64,000 nt of DNA, from contig CAMGYJ010000008.1 of the NCBI GenBank assembly GCA_946122785.1, positions 59,192,877-59,256,876 of the forward strand, read 5' to 3'. Positions 20,281-30,768 of this stretch are shown here, in pieces. Both the position numbers and the translations under genes were made by a program. Each line of letters starts with the position of its first letter. The first letter of the stretch is position 1. Source of the DNA: Linum tenue. Taxonomy: Eukaryota; Streptophyta; Magnoliopsida; Malpighiales; Linaceae. The notes beneath the pieces are model-generated. The model did not search any database. It saw only the letters and a list, made by a program, of their open reading frames with translations, and was not told the origin of the DNA.

Positions 20281-22080
20281 ATGCCCCGCATCGACCAGTT
20301 GGTGGATGCGACCGCCTACCACGAGGCGTTGAGCTTTTTAGACATGTTTTCCGGGTACCACCAGATCCTCATGTGCGAGGAAGACCGGGAAAAGACGGCG
20401 TTCATGACGTCGTTTGGGAACTTCCGCTACAAGGTCATGTCCTTTGGGCTGAAGAATGCTGGCGCGACTTACCAACGCATGGTGAACACCGTCTTTCAAA
20501 GGCAGATTCGGAGGAACGTGGAGGCGTACGTGGAAGACCTGGTGGTCAAGAGTAAAAGGAAGGAGGACCACCTGAGGGACTTAAGGGAAACTTTCGAGAC
20601 TATGCGTTCTCACTCACTCCGCTTGAACCCCCTCAAGTGCGTCTTCGGAGCGGAGGCGGGCAAGTTCCTGGGCTTCATGATAACAAAGAGGGGGATAGAA
20701 GCCAACCCTAAGCAGGTCGAGGCGATCAGGCGCCTCGAACCCTCGAGGACGCCCAGGGAATTGCAGAGTCTGAACGGGCGTCTGGCGGCTCTGGGACGAT
20801 TTATCCCGCGGTCGGCTGACAAGGGCGCGCCCTTCTTTAGGGTATTAAAGAGGGCGGCACGTTTCAAATGGACAGAGGATTGCGACGAAGCCTTTGAGGA
20901 GTTAAAGAGCCTTCTGGTATCACCCACTGTAATGACGGCGCCTCGAGCCGGCGAAGTGCTGTACCTATACATCGCGGTTTCACGAACGGCGGTGAGCGCG
21001 GTGCTCATATCGAGGGCTGCGGCTGAGGGAGAAGAGCGCCCAGTATACTACGTGAGCAGGGTGATGACGGGTCTCGAGACGCGTTACGCGCCAATAGAAA
21101 AGGCGGCCTTAGCTGTAGTCGCAGCGGCCGAGAAGTTGCGCCCATACTTCCAGGCGCATTCTGTGGTGGTGCTCACTAACTTGCCGCTAAAGAACACGCT
21201 GGGATCTATGGATGTAGCGGGGTGCATGGTAAAATGGGCGGTTCAGCTAAGCGAGTACGACATCAAGTATGCGCCCCGCCCGGCGATCAAGGCGCAAGTG
21301 TTGGCCGATTTCGCGGCGGAGGGCGTGGTGAGCAAGGAGGAAGGGATGAACGAGAGTTGGCAAGTCTACGTCGATGGGGCGGCCAGCCGAGTAGGAGCGG
21401 GGGCCGGGATAGTAGTCATCAACCCCATGGGCGTTATGCATGAGTTGGCGCTCCGATTCTCGTCAATGAAAACCAACAATGCGGCGGAATACGAGGCGGT
21501 GATAGCAGGGTTGAACACGGCACGTGAGCTGGGTGCGCGACCGATCCAGGTTCGTTCCGACTCGGCTTTGGTGGTGAACCAACTGAATGGCATATTTGAA
21601 GTAAAGGAGGAGGCGTTGAGCGCGCACCTTAAAAGGATAGAGGGGATGCGCTCCTGGTTCGAGCAAGTAGAGTTCACGCATGTCCCGAGGGAGGAAAATG
21701 CCCACGCGGACGCATTGTCGAAGCTAGCGACGGCCACCGATTTCGAGACCGAAAGGCACGTGATCGTCTCGAAAGAACATCCCTTGGAGGAGCCCATGGT
21801 GGGGGTGATCGGAGAGCAGGTTAATGAGGAAGAGGGGTGGATGACTCCAATCAGGGCGTACCTACTCCATGGAACGGTCCCGGAGGACGCTAGGCAGGCT
21901 TGGCAGGTAGGACGAAAGGCGGCGCGTTGTACGATCTTAGAGGGGCAGGTGTACAAGCGATCGCACTCAGGGGCATATCTCAGGTGCCTTACGGAGGCGG
22001 AGGGGAAAAAAGCGATAGCCGAGGTACATCAGGGTGCTTGCGGCATGCATGCAGGCGCAAGGAGCCTCGAGAAGCTGTAG
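20281..22080 (+). pseudogene. Pol of element E, part 2: RT, RNase H and second RNase H
   Basis: Homology resumes at MPRIDQLVDATAYHEALSFLD. The polymerase box reads YVED (20527-20538) where YVDD is expected, so a catalytic aspartate is replaced by glutamate. RNase H follows (YLYIAVSRTAVSAVLI; YAPIEKAALAVV). Then comes the second, archaeal-type RNase H-like domain (QVYVDGAASRVGAGAG; TNNAAEYEAVIAGL; RSDSALVVNQL; HADALSKLA) that defines Tat elements. The part ends at TAG 22078-22080 between this domain and integrase, inside the zinc-binding region, where a sense codon is expected. Confidence 0.88.
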
Positions 22081-23091
22081 TTACGTCAAGGTTATTATTG
22101 GCCCACCATTAGGAAGGACGCCAAGAAACATGTGGAAAGCTGTCATCAACGCCAAATTCATTCTCATGATGTGCACCTTCCCCAGGCACCTATGAGGGGC
22201 AACGTTGGCGCCTGGCCATTCTCACCGTGGGGGATGGATCTGCTGGGGCCTTTCCCCAGAGCACCCGGGCAGATGAAGTATCTTATCGTGGCGGTTGACT
22301 ACTTCTCGAAGTGGGTAGAGGCTGAACCATTGGCAACCATCACTCAGGCTCAAGTCAGGAAGTTCACAACCAGGAATATCTTCTCGCGATTCGGGTTACC
22401 CGAGTCCATCGTGGCGGACCATGGCAAGCAGTTCGATTGTCGGCAGTTCATCGAATTTTGTGATGAACAGGGGGTCATCCTCCGCTTTTCTTCAGTGGCC
22501 TACCCCCAAGCCAACGGGCAGGCCGAGGCGGCTAACAAGAGCATCTTGCACGGGCTGCACACGCGACTGCTGGAGGCTAAGGGGAGATGGGTTGAAGAAC
22601 TCCCGGGCGTGCTGTGGGCGCATAGAACTACACACAAGGTGGCAACCGGGGAGACGCCGTTTGCTTTGACTTATGGCAGTGAAGCTGTTCTCCCGGTGGA
22701 AATGCGGTTTTCGACGCATCGCGTGGCTGAGTATGAAGGGTCCGCAAATGGGGAGGAGCGTGTGCATGACCTTGATATGCTGGAGGAACGTAGGGATATC
22801 GCCTCCGTGCGGCTCGAGGCCATGAAGCAACAGGTAGCCAAGTACTACAATCGCAAGATGCATCCTCACCAGATACGCCTGGGAAGCTTGGTGTTGCGGC
22901 GGGACTTTCGTCCGAAGGCGTCCGAGGGAAAGTTGGCACCCAAGTGGAAAGGACCATACCGCGTGCGGGAGGTAGTGGGTCCAGCCACGTTCAAGTTGGA
23001 GCGCCTGGGGGGTAAGGCCGTCAAGCACACGTGGAACGCGCAGAACCTCAGGGTGTACCATGGGAAGGAAGCAGGAGAAACCTCGGAGTAA
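22081..23091 (+). pseudogene. Pol of element E, part 3: integrase
   Basis: Integrase inserts the cDNA. This part is in frame with part 2 across the TAG stop. The zinc-binding HHCC motif reads H..H upstream of the stop and VESCHQRQ here, so the second cysteine is Arg. The DDE triad is present: D in WGMDLLGPF (22237), D in VADHGKQFD (22417) and E in NGQAEAANKS (22525), with 35 residues between the last two. The C-terminal part has LVLRRDFRPK, APKWKGPYRV and VKHTWNAQNLRVYH. No chromodomain follows. The domain looks catalytically plausible, but it cannot be reached by normal translation. Confidence 0.87.
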
Positions 23092-23214
23092 GGCGTCGGC
23101 GGCAAGAGGAGGGACGCCCACATTTTGGCCCAAAGACGAGGGTAAGTTAGAGAAATTGTGAGGGGAGTTATTATTACTGCAAGGCGTGCCATCCCACACG
23201 CCCGAGGAAATGAT

Positions 23215-23485
23215 TGTAAAGCGCCCTCCTTCCGCGCCATAGGATAGTAATATGTATGCCGTAAAGCGCCCTACTTTCGCGCCTTAAAGAATATCGTACT
23301 TATGTTACCGTAAAGCGCCCCACTATAGCGCCTTTTAAGTGTTCCGGAACTTGTTGCAAAGTTGGTTTGGTAAAGCGCCCTAATCTATGCGCCCACGAAG
23401 TAGGCATTGAGAGTAATTTTAAAGCGCCCTAATCTATGCGCCCATACAGTCGGGTCGGTAAAGCGCCCTAATCTATGCGCCCGCC
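23215..23485 (+). repeat. Tandem TAAAGCGCCC repeats, six units
   Basis: Six units begin TAAAGCGCCC and each contains a second GCGCC about 10-17 bases further on. The last three share TAAAGCGCCCTAATCTATGC. Unit length varies from about 37 to 60 bases. They lie between pol and the antisense gene. Confidence 0.8.
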
Positions 23486-23824
23486 AAATCAATTCTCGAT
23501 GGGATGGTGTAAGTGTTCAAGTTGGCGGTTTCCACTTAACTCCGGCAGAGCAATACGGTTCACAAGCGCCTTGTGAGAAGGCATATAAAAGGAAAGGCGC
23601 CTCGATGAGGCATATAAAAGGAATACCTCGCACGGGCTTCCTTGGGGCAGATGGGGGTGCCCCAGAGGGCGCCTTGTTGGTCTTCCCAGCCTTGCCGCGT
23701 TTCCGAGGCGCCTTGGGAGGGATCTGATGGAGTTTAGATCGGATGAGGTCCGAAATATTGGTGAACACAGTGCCTGCACCAGAAAGAAGATAAGACGTAT
23801 TGTCAGTAAGAACGCATGGAAGTC

Positions 23825-24565
23825 TCACAAAGGCGCATAAAAGGAGTTATGTATACCATCATTGTAAAATTCCGCCAAATAGCGGGCGTAAGCGTCGTCT
23901 TTTTTCAGGCTTATTGGCGTCGACGAAAGGCGCCGCGCCATGTCTTTTTCTGCCTCATTCAGGACGGGGTGCTTATTAAATTCAGCCTCGTCCCCAAAGG
24001 CCCACCGCGTCCGGGGAGCGGCCCCGCTTTCAAAGAAGGGCGTGTCTCGAGGGCGAACAAAGAAGAAGGATTCGAACCACGAGCGCCCCATCTTCTTGCC
24101 CTTTCTTATGAAGTGGTATCCCAACTTGGAGCGCCTTTGTAAGCTGAAGCAATTGGGACTTCTAATCATAGTGAAGAAGTGTTGGAAAAGTTTGAAGGAG
24201 GGTAGAATATTGTGTTGGCGACATTTGAGGCGGAAGAGGACGGTATAAAGAATGATTACAGGAGAAAGGCGCCCGAGGGAGCACTGGCACAAATGCAAGA
24301 CGCCCTCGAGGATCGGGTCGATGGGGAACCGGAGCCCGAAGCGGGCGTACTCTTGGTACACGCCGATCCAGCCATCTCCACAGACCCCCACGCGCGCCAC
24401 AGGCGAGGGGTGCGCGTAGCGCCAGTCGGCAGGCATCTGTGCCGCCCGGATCAGGGAAGTGAAGCAAGAATAGAGGATCTTTGAGGTGTAAGGCGGCCCG
24501 GCGTCTTCCTCGGACATTTGGTCGATACCGCGGGCATATACCCAGGCGGCCACATGTTTCCCCAC
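23825..24565 (-). CDS. Antisense ORF of Tat element E, Transposase_28-like protein
   Basis: This 246-codon ORF is transcribed against the element. The segment VYQEYARFGLRFPIDPILEGVLHLCQCSLGRLSPVI matches, from memory, the pattern of the plant 'putative gypsy type transposon' family (Pfam Transposase_28). That family has a Gly-Leu-Arg-Phe-Pro core followed by a Leu/Pro-rich helix. Antisense extra ORFs of this kind are known from several Tat-lineage elements (Grande, RIRE2, Retand type), but their role is not established. The first ATG/GTG lies inside a longer open segment, and an upstream exon is likely at 24739-24951. A frame problem near 24560-24600 may be an intron boundary or a mutation. 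Confidence 0.6.
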   Translation of the reverse strand: MGKHVAAWVYARGIDQMSEEDAGPPYTSKILYSCFTSLIRAAQMPADWRYAHPSPVARVGVCGDGWIGVYQEYARFGLRFPIDPILEGVLHLCQCSLGRLSPVIILYTVLFRLKCRQHNILPSFKLFQHFFTMIRSPNCFSLQRRSKLGYHFIRKGKKMGRSWFESFFFVRPRDTPFFESGAAPRTRWAFGDEAEFNKHPVLNEAEKDMARRLSSTPISLKKDDAYARYLAEFYNDGIHNSFYAPL

Positions 24566-24738
24566 TGGCTTATCCCGAACTCGCGAGGCGCGCTGGTGCC
24601 TAGGTAGTCAGAAAAGGAGGAGGTCAAGAGGAGGGCGCATGAGGAAGCAGGCCATGAAGAAAGAGGAAGGCGCTCAAGAGACGAAGGGAGCGGGTTATCT
24701 TTTCGTGGATAACCAAGATGGGACATAACGCGCGAAAA

Positions 24739-24951
24739 TTAAAGAGCGCTTAAGAGGAGGGGATAGAGCGCAAGGTTACCTGGCGCGGCGGCGGGAGCAT
24801 CTGAAGGCGCCACGTTGGAGGGCGCGGTGTTGGAAGGCCCTACGTTGGCAGGTGCAGAGGCTTGAGGCGCCATGGTGGTAGGCGCGGTACTAGGAGGCGC
24901 CGCCTCGGTGGGCGCTGTCTTGGGGGATCCGGGTTGGTTGGAAGACGCCAT
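24739..24951 (-). CDS. Probable first exon of the antisense gene of element E
   Basis: ATG at 24951 starts MASSNQPGSPKTAPTEAAPP, followed by Ala/Pro/Ser repeats (PSNTAPSNVAPS). A donor-like CCAG/GTAACC lies near 24780, after which the reading frame loses low-complexity character. It would join the Transposase_28-like ORF downstream on the minus strand. The exact acceptor could not be fixed, because the best AG (near 24600) does not keep phase. Confidence 0.4.
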   Translation of the reverse strand: MASSNQPGSPKTAPTEAAPPSTAPTTMAPQASAPANVGPSNTAPSNVAPSDAPAAAPGNLALYPLLLSAL

Positions 24952-25530
24952 AGCTACGCAAGCCAAGAATGGGAATTGGAGAGTGTGGTAAGGCGCACGA
25001 TCCAAGTGGCCGAGAGGATTGGCCGAGAGGGTTGGCCGAAGGAGGTGCAGGGGACCGAGAGGCAGAGCAGAGCGAAAACTAGAGAGAGAAAGTAGAGAGA
25101 GGGCGATTTGGAGAAAGTGAGGAAGGAAGAGGTGAGGGGGGCAATTTATAGGCAAGGGTCGGGGGAGAGAGAATGGCCTAGGGGAGACGGAAGGTCACCT
25201 AGGCTGATCCGAATTCAAATTTTGAAATTTGAAATCGCTTCAGCCTAGGGGGAGGGGAATGGACCAGTGATCAAAGCGGGAGCCCAACGGTCCGCCCGTA
25301 ATTAAGGCGGAAACCCAACAGTCGGACCGCAATAAATAAAAAAAAATTTATAAGGATACGGAGGAGAGAGGGGCGCCTCAACCAGCAAGCAGGAAGAGAG
25401 AGACTCGAAGGCGCGCCTCAGAGTGGGAACGGTGACGAGGCGCGCTCCACGAAGGGAGCGGAGAACCAAGGAGAGCGCACTATGACAGGGGCGCATGGAT
25501 AGTTAGGCCCCTACCAGGCGGTAGACGCCT

Positions 25531-25544
25531 AACTGGGGGGCAAT
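25531..25544 (+). promoter_or_regulatory. Polypurine tract of element E
   Basis: AACTGGGGGGCAAT lies directly upstream of the 3' LTR terminus TGTTGGG. Confidence 0.75.
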
Positions 25545-26053
25545 TGTTGGGGGCAGGGAAGGAAAGGCCCAGGTAAAGAGCCAGGGGGCCATTATGGGCC
25601 GAGAGTAGGGGCCAGGCCCAAGAGGGGACCAAGGCCTGAGGCCCAGGCAGTGGGGCCGAGCCTGGGAAGGGGCGCATGGCGACAAAAGGGGGTGTAACGG
25701 TCAGAAGCGTACGGAGGAGACAGGCGGTGGGGCCGTGCGCCTCCGGGGGGCAAGCCGGTGTCAGAATGTCGGGGCGCCCGGGGAAAAGAAGGTACAGTGC
25801 ATTTAATGAGGTGATGACGTAGGGCGGATTTGGGGGGCATTGGTCGACCCTTCCTCGGGTATAAATAGTGGAGTGGGTGGAGCTCATTTACTCAGGTTCC
25901 AACTTCTCTCTAAACTGATATTCTACTTCTCTCTCTAGAAAGTAGCTCTGACTTGGGCGTCGGAGTGCTAACGATCCCTCGAAGAGGGTTCGGTGGGCGC
26001 TTTTGTGTGCAGGAGGCGGAGCGCGCTAGCGGGGAGGTTACGTGGCACAAACA
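25545..26053 (+). repeat. 3' LTR of element E
   Basis: This LTR is 509 bp with four substitutions relative to the 5' LTR. It ends in CACAAACA at 26053. The following ATTGGCGCGCCAGATAG (26054-26070) is identical to the leader after the 5' LTR and should not be present after a 3' LTR. Confidence 0.9.
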
Positions 26054-26070
26054 ATTGGCGCGCCAGATAG

Positions 26071-26562
26071 TGGTGACACCTGATATGTGAACTCTAGCAT
26101 GTAGAGGCTGACATCATGGTGAAGAGACGAAAGGAATTGAGAGTATGAGTATGCACATATTTTGCATCCAATTTTGTCCTGGCCCCACTGGTCAAGAGTG
26201 AGTGATTCATTTTTCCATATTACATATCTCGGTGAGGACCTAGATTGCTCGATCTTGATTCTGATGTCTTGATTTCTATACATGCGTGACTGTTTTAATG
26301 AGTGGTTGAGTCGAGTCTATGTTGGTCGGTGACTGAGGGGAGACTCTTCGTCTACTTGATTTTGCTAAACTCAAATGTCATATGTGGTGGTTGTCCAGGT
26401 TGCTGTTGCTCATATGTTGATGTCTAGTAACCAGTATGATTCACGTGTTTTGTGCCTCGATGATACGTCCACAAAGTTTGCATGGTTAAAATGTTTTGAG
26501 CTTACCTTGTGTGTGACTTGGTTTGCTCGGGGACAAGCAAAATGGTTAAGTGTGGAGGAGTT
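26071..26562 (+). other. Element B 3' noncoding region, right part
   Basis: This sequence from TGGTGACACC to GGGGACAAGCAAAATGG matches the complement of element I at about 54925-55415, so it belongs to element B. It ends with the polypurine tract AAGTGTGGAGGAGTT (26548-26562). The part homologous to element I 55415-56105, which would include hairpin 2, is missing at the junction with E. Confidence 0.8.
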
Positions 26563-27766
26563 TGATAACACCATATTAACACATGTTTATACCTCATCTC
26601 TTTTTAATTTTGGCTTGATTTGTTCTCCTTTGCCTATTTTGCGCTAGGTTGTGTTCTTTTTCCATATTTCAAGTCCTAGCAAGTAAAGGGACACATAAGT
26701 GCAAGTTTCTGGTCAATTAGAGGTCGTTTGGCTACTCAAAATCCACTCGAAAGTGGAGGTGAGGAAGAAACACGTTGATGTTTTGCCCTCCTATGCTCGT
26801 GTTTTTAGTGTCAAGAAGAAACACAGACAGGGCTAAGAAATACGATCGTGGTTCTACACCCTGCTTGGGTATAAGTCTGTTTTCAGTGATTTTTGAGGGG
26901 GAGTAGTGGGTTTTGGTTCCCAAAACACCCAAGAGGGGAACCGTAGAGAGAGAGAGAGCAACTTAGGAACATTCTTTGAGTTATTTTGGAGGATTTCTTC
27001 ACAATTGGTGCTCAAGAATCAAGCTTGGAGATGGAGATTGAAGATCTAAATCTGATTTCTGCATTCTCTATCTTCTCTATGGAGTAACTTCCCCTTACTT
27101 AGGTTTTGAGGAACCCTATTTCCATGTGTTTGGATCTTTCTTGTATGTAGGATGTTATACTGATTGGTTTAATTCAATTGAGGCATGATTATTTGAATCA
27201 ATTGGGTTTTAATCAAATTTATTATTTTTTTCTTTAACCAAGGATAGAATGAATCTGATTTGGTTAAGAGAGCTCTTCAATTGGAAGTAGAAGATTGGTT
27301 GTGCAAGAGTCAATCGATTCACTACTCTGTACTGGGATTCATTCCAGTAGTGGCGTTATTTGTGTATTGCCTTACATTTTACTCCTGTGAAGGTTAGTTG
27401 CCCGCGGGGTACCTTTTCAAAGAGGGCTTGGTCATCTTTAGAGATTCCAAGCTATTATCGGATCTTTCGCAGTATAATCATTAGTAAAACAACTAAAGGG
27501 AATTACAACTTGGACCTAATTCAGGATTTATGGGGAATCATACCTAAGTGAGTTCCCAACTTGTGATTAGATTAATCTTAACTGTAGTATGCTAGAGTAG
27601 TTATAGTTCGTCTGTCTTAATATGGTTTGCTAGATAATGAACTGAAGGTGAGTAATAGTAACTCTATAGACCCGTGGATTTGATATTTATTACTTAGGTC
27701 ACTATACTTCAACCCCTTTCATTGATTACAATTGGCCATTGTTAGGATTTGTGTTTTAATGAGTCA
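26563..27766 (+). repeat. 3' LTR of element B
   Basis: This 1204-bp LTR begins TGATAACACCATATTAACACATG and ends TTTAATGAGTCA. It is diverged from the 5' LTR throughout, including the palindrome section near 26770-26870. Confidence 0.85.
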
Positions 27767-28860
27767 AATCGTCGTCACAAAAGGGTAGTCCACAAATATC
27801 ATCGGTTTATTGGCCAAAATTGCTTGTCGTTTCTATTTCTTCGGTCGTTGATGCTTGTCGTGTTGTTTTCCGCCTAGTTTCTTTGTCGAGCAAGGTTGTT
27901 GGGGAATTTGGTCCTTGTCGTCGTTGAAGGGTAATATAGAGTTTAGGTTTCCATACTGGTCGAGGAAGTTGGTCTGTGTTCTTAGTTACTAATTTGTTTT
28001 TATTACCATTATTAACATTTTTTTTTTACAAATTTGTAACTTTTTTTTTCCAGTAATGTTTCATTGCTAAGATAGCAAATTTTTTTCACCATTATTCATG
28101 TTTTTTTATTTTTAAATTGGTAACATTTTTGTTATCATTTAAGAACCTCACTGAGTATCCATTACAAATACGAGTTCACAGACGTAGAAAGTTATCGTTG
28201 GTGGCTACGTCAATGAGGGATGCAGTGTTGAGGAGGGGATGGTGGATGGCGGAGATGTTGTTGTCGTATCCTTCTTTTTTATGCCTTTGTCACGAGGATT
28301 TCGGGAGCGGAGAGATGGAGGAAGCGGTTGTAGGAGCATAGGCGACCTTAGGGGCGGTCGTCGATGGGGACGAGTGGAGAGGTCGTCCATCGTCACTATT
28401 GAAAGAAAGGTTTTGGAGAAATAGGACGGCGGGTTGGGATTAGGGTTTTCAATTTTTTTTTCCTCTATTAAGTGTTAAATATATTAATAATATCTCATTT
28501 GACCATAATAACCTATTAACCACCAATCCGCTATTAACTACACAGATTTCTACCAACCAATAGGAATGCTTTAGGGTTCATTATCACGACGTAGGGAAGT
28601 GATCATGTTCTCCAAGGCACGTGTCTTACAATTTCTTATAGTAACACGACCAGCCAACACAATCATGTTCATTGCCCATGTCTGGTGTTGTGGATTAGAT
28701 GGCAAATCAAGTCTCGCAAAGTTTTTGGAAGTGTCACGTCTCCATCATGAGTCTGTCCAAAATGGTGTGGATTGATGATGAATGAAGAACACAACCTAAA
28801 ACACACATGTGTTCCTTGTTCGTGTTAGACTTCCTGACCAACTTTACTCTAACAGACGAA
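27767..28860. other. Unassigned flank right of element B
   Basis: I see no gene or element. The stretch contains poly-T runs around 28019-28110 and short open frames on both strands (such as 28117-28341) without recognisable motifs. It may include the left part of the decayed LTR that ends at 29186. Confidence 0.35.
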
Positions 28861-29191
28861 TGAAATACAGTAGTTAGAGGTGAACAGGATCTGATGAAAC
28901 GACTGTGTTACGGACCGTGTTTGGCCTGATTCTTTAGACTGTAAAGCTGTTGTTGCTGGTTTTTAGGGGGAGAGCTCGCTAGAGTAGGATTTACTTTCCT
29001 ATACCACTTTAATCTTCGAACTCTTACGTTGTGCAAAATCGGAGTCACCTCAACCTCTTAAACCCTATCTCTTCTTCAATATAATTGTACATCACTTTTG
29101 AAGTAAGGGTTATGAAAGAAATCCTAGGGAAATACGATCCTATTCTTAGGGCTAGGTAAATTTGGTATACACGACATGACATATCAAATTT

Positions 29192-29209
29192 TGGCACCAT
29201 TGCCAAGGA
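29192..29209 (+). promoter_or_regulatory. Decayed tRNA-Asp primer binding site
   Basis: TGGCACCATTGCCAAGGA matches TGGCGCCGTTGCCGGGGA with four G-to-A changes. It has the same short spacing from the LTR end as in the Athila-like elements. Confidence 0.7.
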
Positions 29210-29419
29210 CATCTCGCAAAATTTCACCCCAACACGGCGTTTCGAACACCACTCTCATTAGATTTTTGCGAACAAGGTGCAGTTTTGGCATGGTTTCCTG
29301 CTTCTCGACTCCTTCCTACCCACTGTCCAGAACCGCTGAATCAATCCCAAGCGAGATGGGAGAGGTGATTCGGACCTTGGCCGACTACTTTTCGCCAAGG
29401 GAAGCTGACATTCGGTCCG

Positions 29420-29960
29420 GCATCACTCAGCCCACAGTAACCAAGGGCCCTATTGACGTGAATAGCAATACCATCTAGCTCGTGAATGATCACTGCACCT
29501 TTAGGGGTTTGTAAGATGAGGATCCTATTGTCCATCTTACTAGTTTCATGGAATCACAAAAAAAAAAATCTCCCCCCGGAGATAGGCATACACATAATGA
29601 GAATGCAGCTCTTTGCTTATTCTCTAGATGGAAGAGTAGGAGAATGGTTAAGGAAATTTCCAAGAAGCACCTTTACTACATGGGGGGCCCTTTCGAAATC
29701 CTTCATTGAAGAATTATTCCCCAAATGGAGGGCTAACGAGATCCGACATAAGATCACAAATTTCCAACAAGAAGAGAGTGAAGATTTATACGATGCATGG
29801 AATCGTTTTGAGGCATTATGATATGATCCCAAATCGGTTAATCAACGAGCCAAAATTACTTTATGATCAAGCTATCGAAGTTGGGAAGAAGAAAGGCAGA
29901 ATTTGGCTAAGCTATTTTCCGAGTTCAAGGTACCTACTTTGGAGGCATGGTTCTCTCAAT
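29420..29960 (+). pseudogene. Ty3/gypsy gag remnant
   Basis: Fragments of one gag core appear in two frames. The first is GPIDVNSNTI and LVNDHCTFRG, then DEDPIVHLTSFMES. The second (29603-29821) is MQLFAYSLDGRVGEWLRKF, FTTWGALSKSFIEELFP and DLYDAWNRFEAL. The order and spacing match the retrotransposon gag domain (LFPFSL..AKEWL; TTWDDL..KFLxKFFP; SLYEAWERF). An A9 run and in-frame stops break the gene. Confidence 0.75.
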
Positions 29961-30768
29961 TGGCTCAATGGAAATTCAATATTAATGGCTTGTATTGAAT
30001 ATGGAGTGGTTATCTACACATTGGTATGCTTGGAATTTCAAGGGAAGTACAGAAGGTCATTTTCCAAGCTCCCCAAAATCCTCCCTCGAAACAGGAAACA
30101 TGCCTGAAAATGGCTAAGGCAGAAAACTGGTTGTGAAGCCTACTTTGGAGCTCAATTCGAAGAGCATGGATCTGATTCGAGTCCAAAGGCTTCCACAACA
30201 TGAAACTAGGTATGTTTGTACAGAAAGGGAAGGAATTAGATGAAAGATTGGAGTTTTGTAAGGCCTGAAACAAAAGGCGCGAAGTTAGTATGAAAACTAT
30301 TTTTCTGGCAGTTTGCTTATGCTAAAAGGCAACTTACTTGTGTTTCAAGAAAGAGAGTTTGAGTCCAAAAATTGAAACTTTTTTATATTTTTTTTACCTT
30401 AATTTCTTCCTAGTTCTATTAGGTTTGTATTAGGTTTTTATTGTCTTTAAATAGCTTTCAATTTCACGTTGTAAAGAATCAAGTAGTGTTGAATGAAAAT
30501 CGCTCCTACGTGAGTGTTTTTGAGTTCTTGAGTGTGTCTCGAGAATTCACCTATTATCTTTACCTTCTAGTGGATTCTCTAGCTAATTTCAAAAACCTTG
30601 TGAAGCTGTTCTGAGTGGATTCCAGAATCGTTTGGCAAGCTCTCTTATGGATCGAGTAATCACCTCGTTTGTGGCGAGAATTATACCATCCGTTTTATCT
30701 TTCGTTGAAGAGTTTCGAGCTGCGTAATGTGATCAAACAAAGCACCACCTTTGGTGCTTTATCACGAT

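Larger units (their letters stand above)
23092..25530 (+). other. 3' region of element E between pol and polypurine tract
   Basis: This 2.4-kb region contains the tandem repeats at 23215-23485, two nearly identical GGCATATAAAAGGAA words (about 23580 and 23610) with a third related one near 23830, and the antisense gene at 23825-24951. From 25155 to 25530 there is only GC-rich sequence with many GGCGC words and no plus-strand gene. Confidence 0.7.
17151..26070 (+). mobile_element. Tat-lineage Ty3/gypsy retrotransposon E
   Basis: The element has 509-bp LTRs (17151-17659 and 25545-26053), gag, then protease-RT-RNase H-second RNase H-integrase, a 2.4-kb 3' region with tandem repeats and an antisense gene. 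The second RNase H-like domain after RNase H and the antisense ORF are hallmarks of the Tat group. I count four LTR differences (about 0.8%). No target duplication is visible. The right LTR is followed by 17 bases of primer-site leader (26054-26070), and about 0.7 kb of element B target is missing. The right end is therefore rearranged. Base composition (GC-rich, many GGCGCC words) contrasts with the AT-richer host element. Confidence 0.95.
8316..27766 (+). mobile_element. Old non-autonomous Athila-like element B, host of two nested insertions
   Basis: Its parts are a 5' LTR (8316-9508), decayed tRNA-Asp primer site, ORF N-half (9645-10259), element D, ORF C-half (15890-16564), 3' noncoding sequence to 17150, element E, remaining 3' noncoding sequence (26071-26562) and a 3' LTR (26563-27766). 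The two LTRs are clearly diverged (many substitutions and indels by eye), so it is far older than its guests. The flanks TATGA and AATCG do not match, so the original duplication is lost or the ends have been rearranged. Confidence 0.85.
28861..30270 (+). mobile_element. Decayed Ty3/gypsy element (LTR end, primer site, gag)
   Basis: An LTR end (ACATGACATATCA, last base 29186) is followed by a mutated tRNA-Asp primer site and then a gag remnant. The LTR start cannot be fixed. No pol is seen before the next element begins near 30290, so this is a truncated old insertion. Confidence 0.6.

Noticed and set aside
23215..23485. CRISPR-like array
   Set aside because: Repeats are short and imperfect with variable spacing. 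The context is a plant retrotransposon and no cas genes are present.
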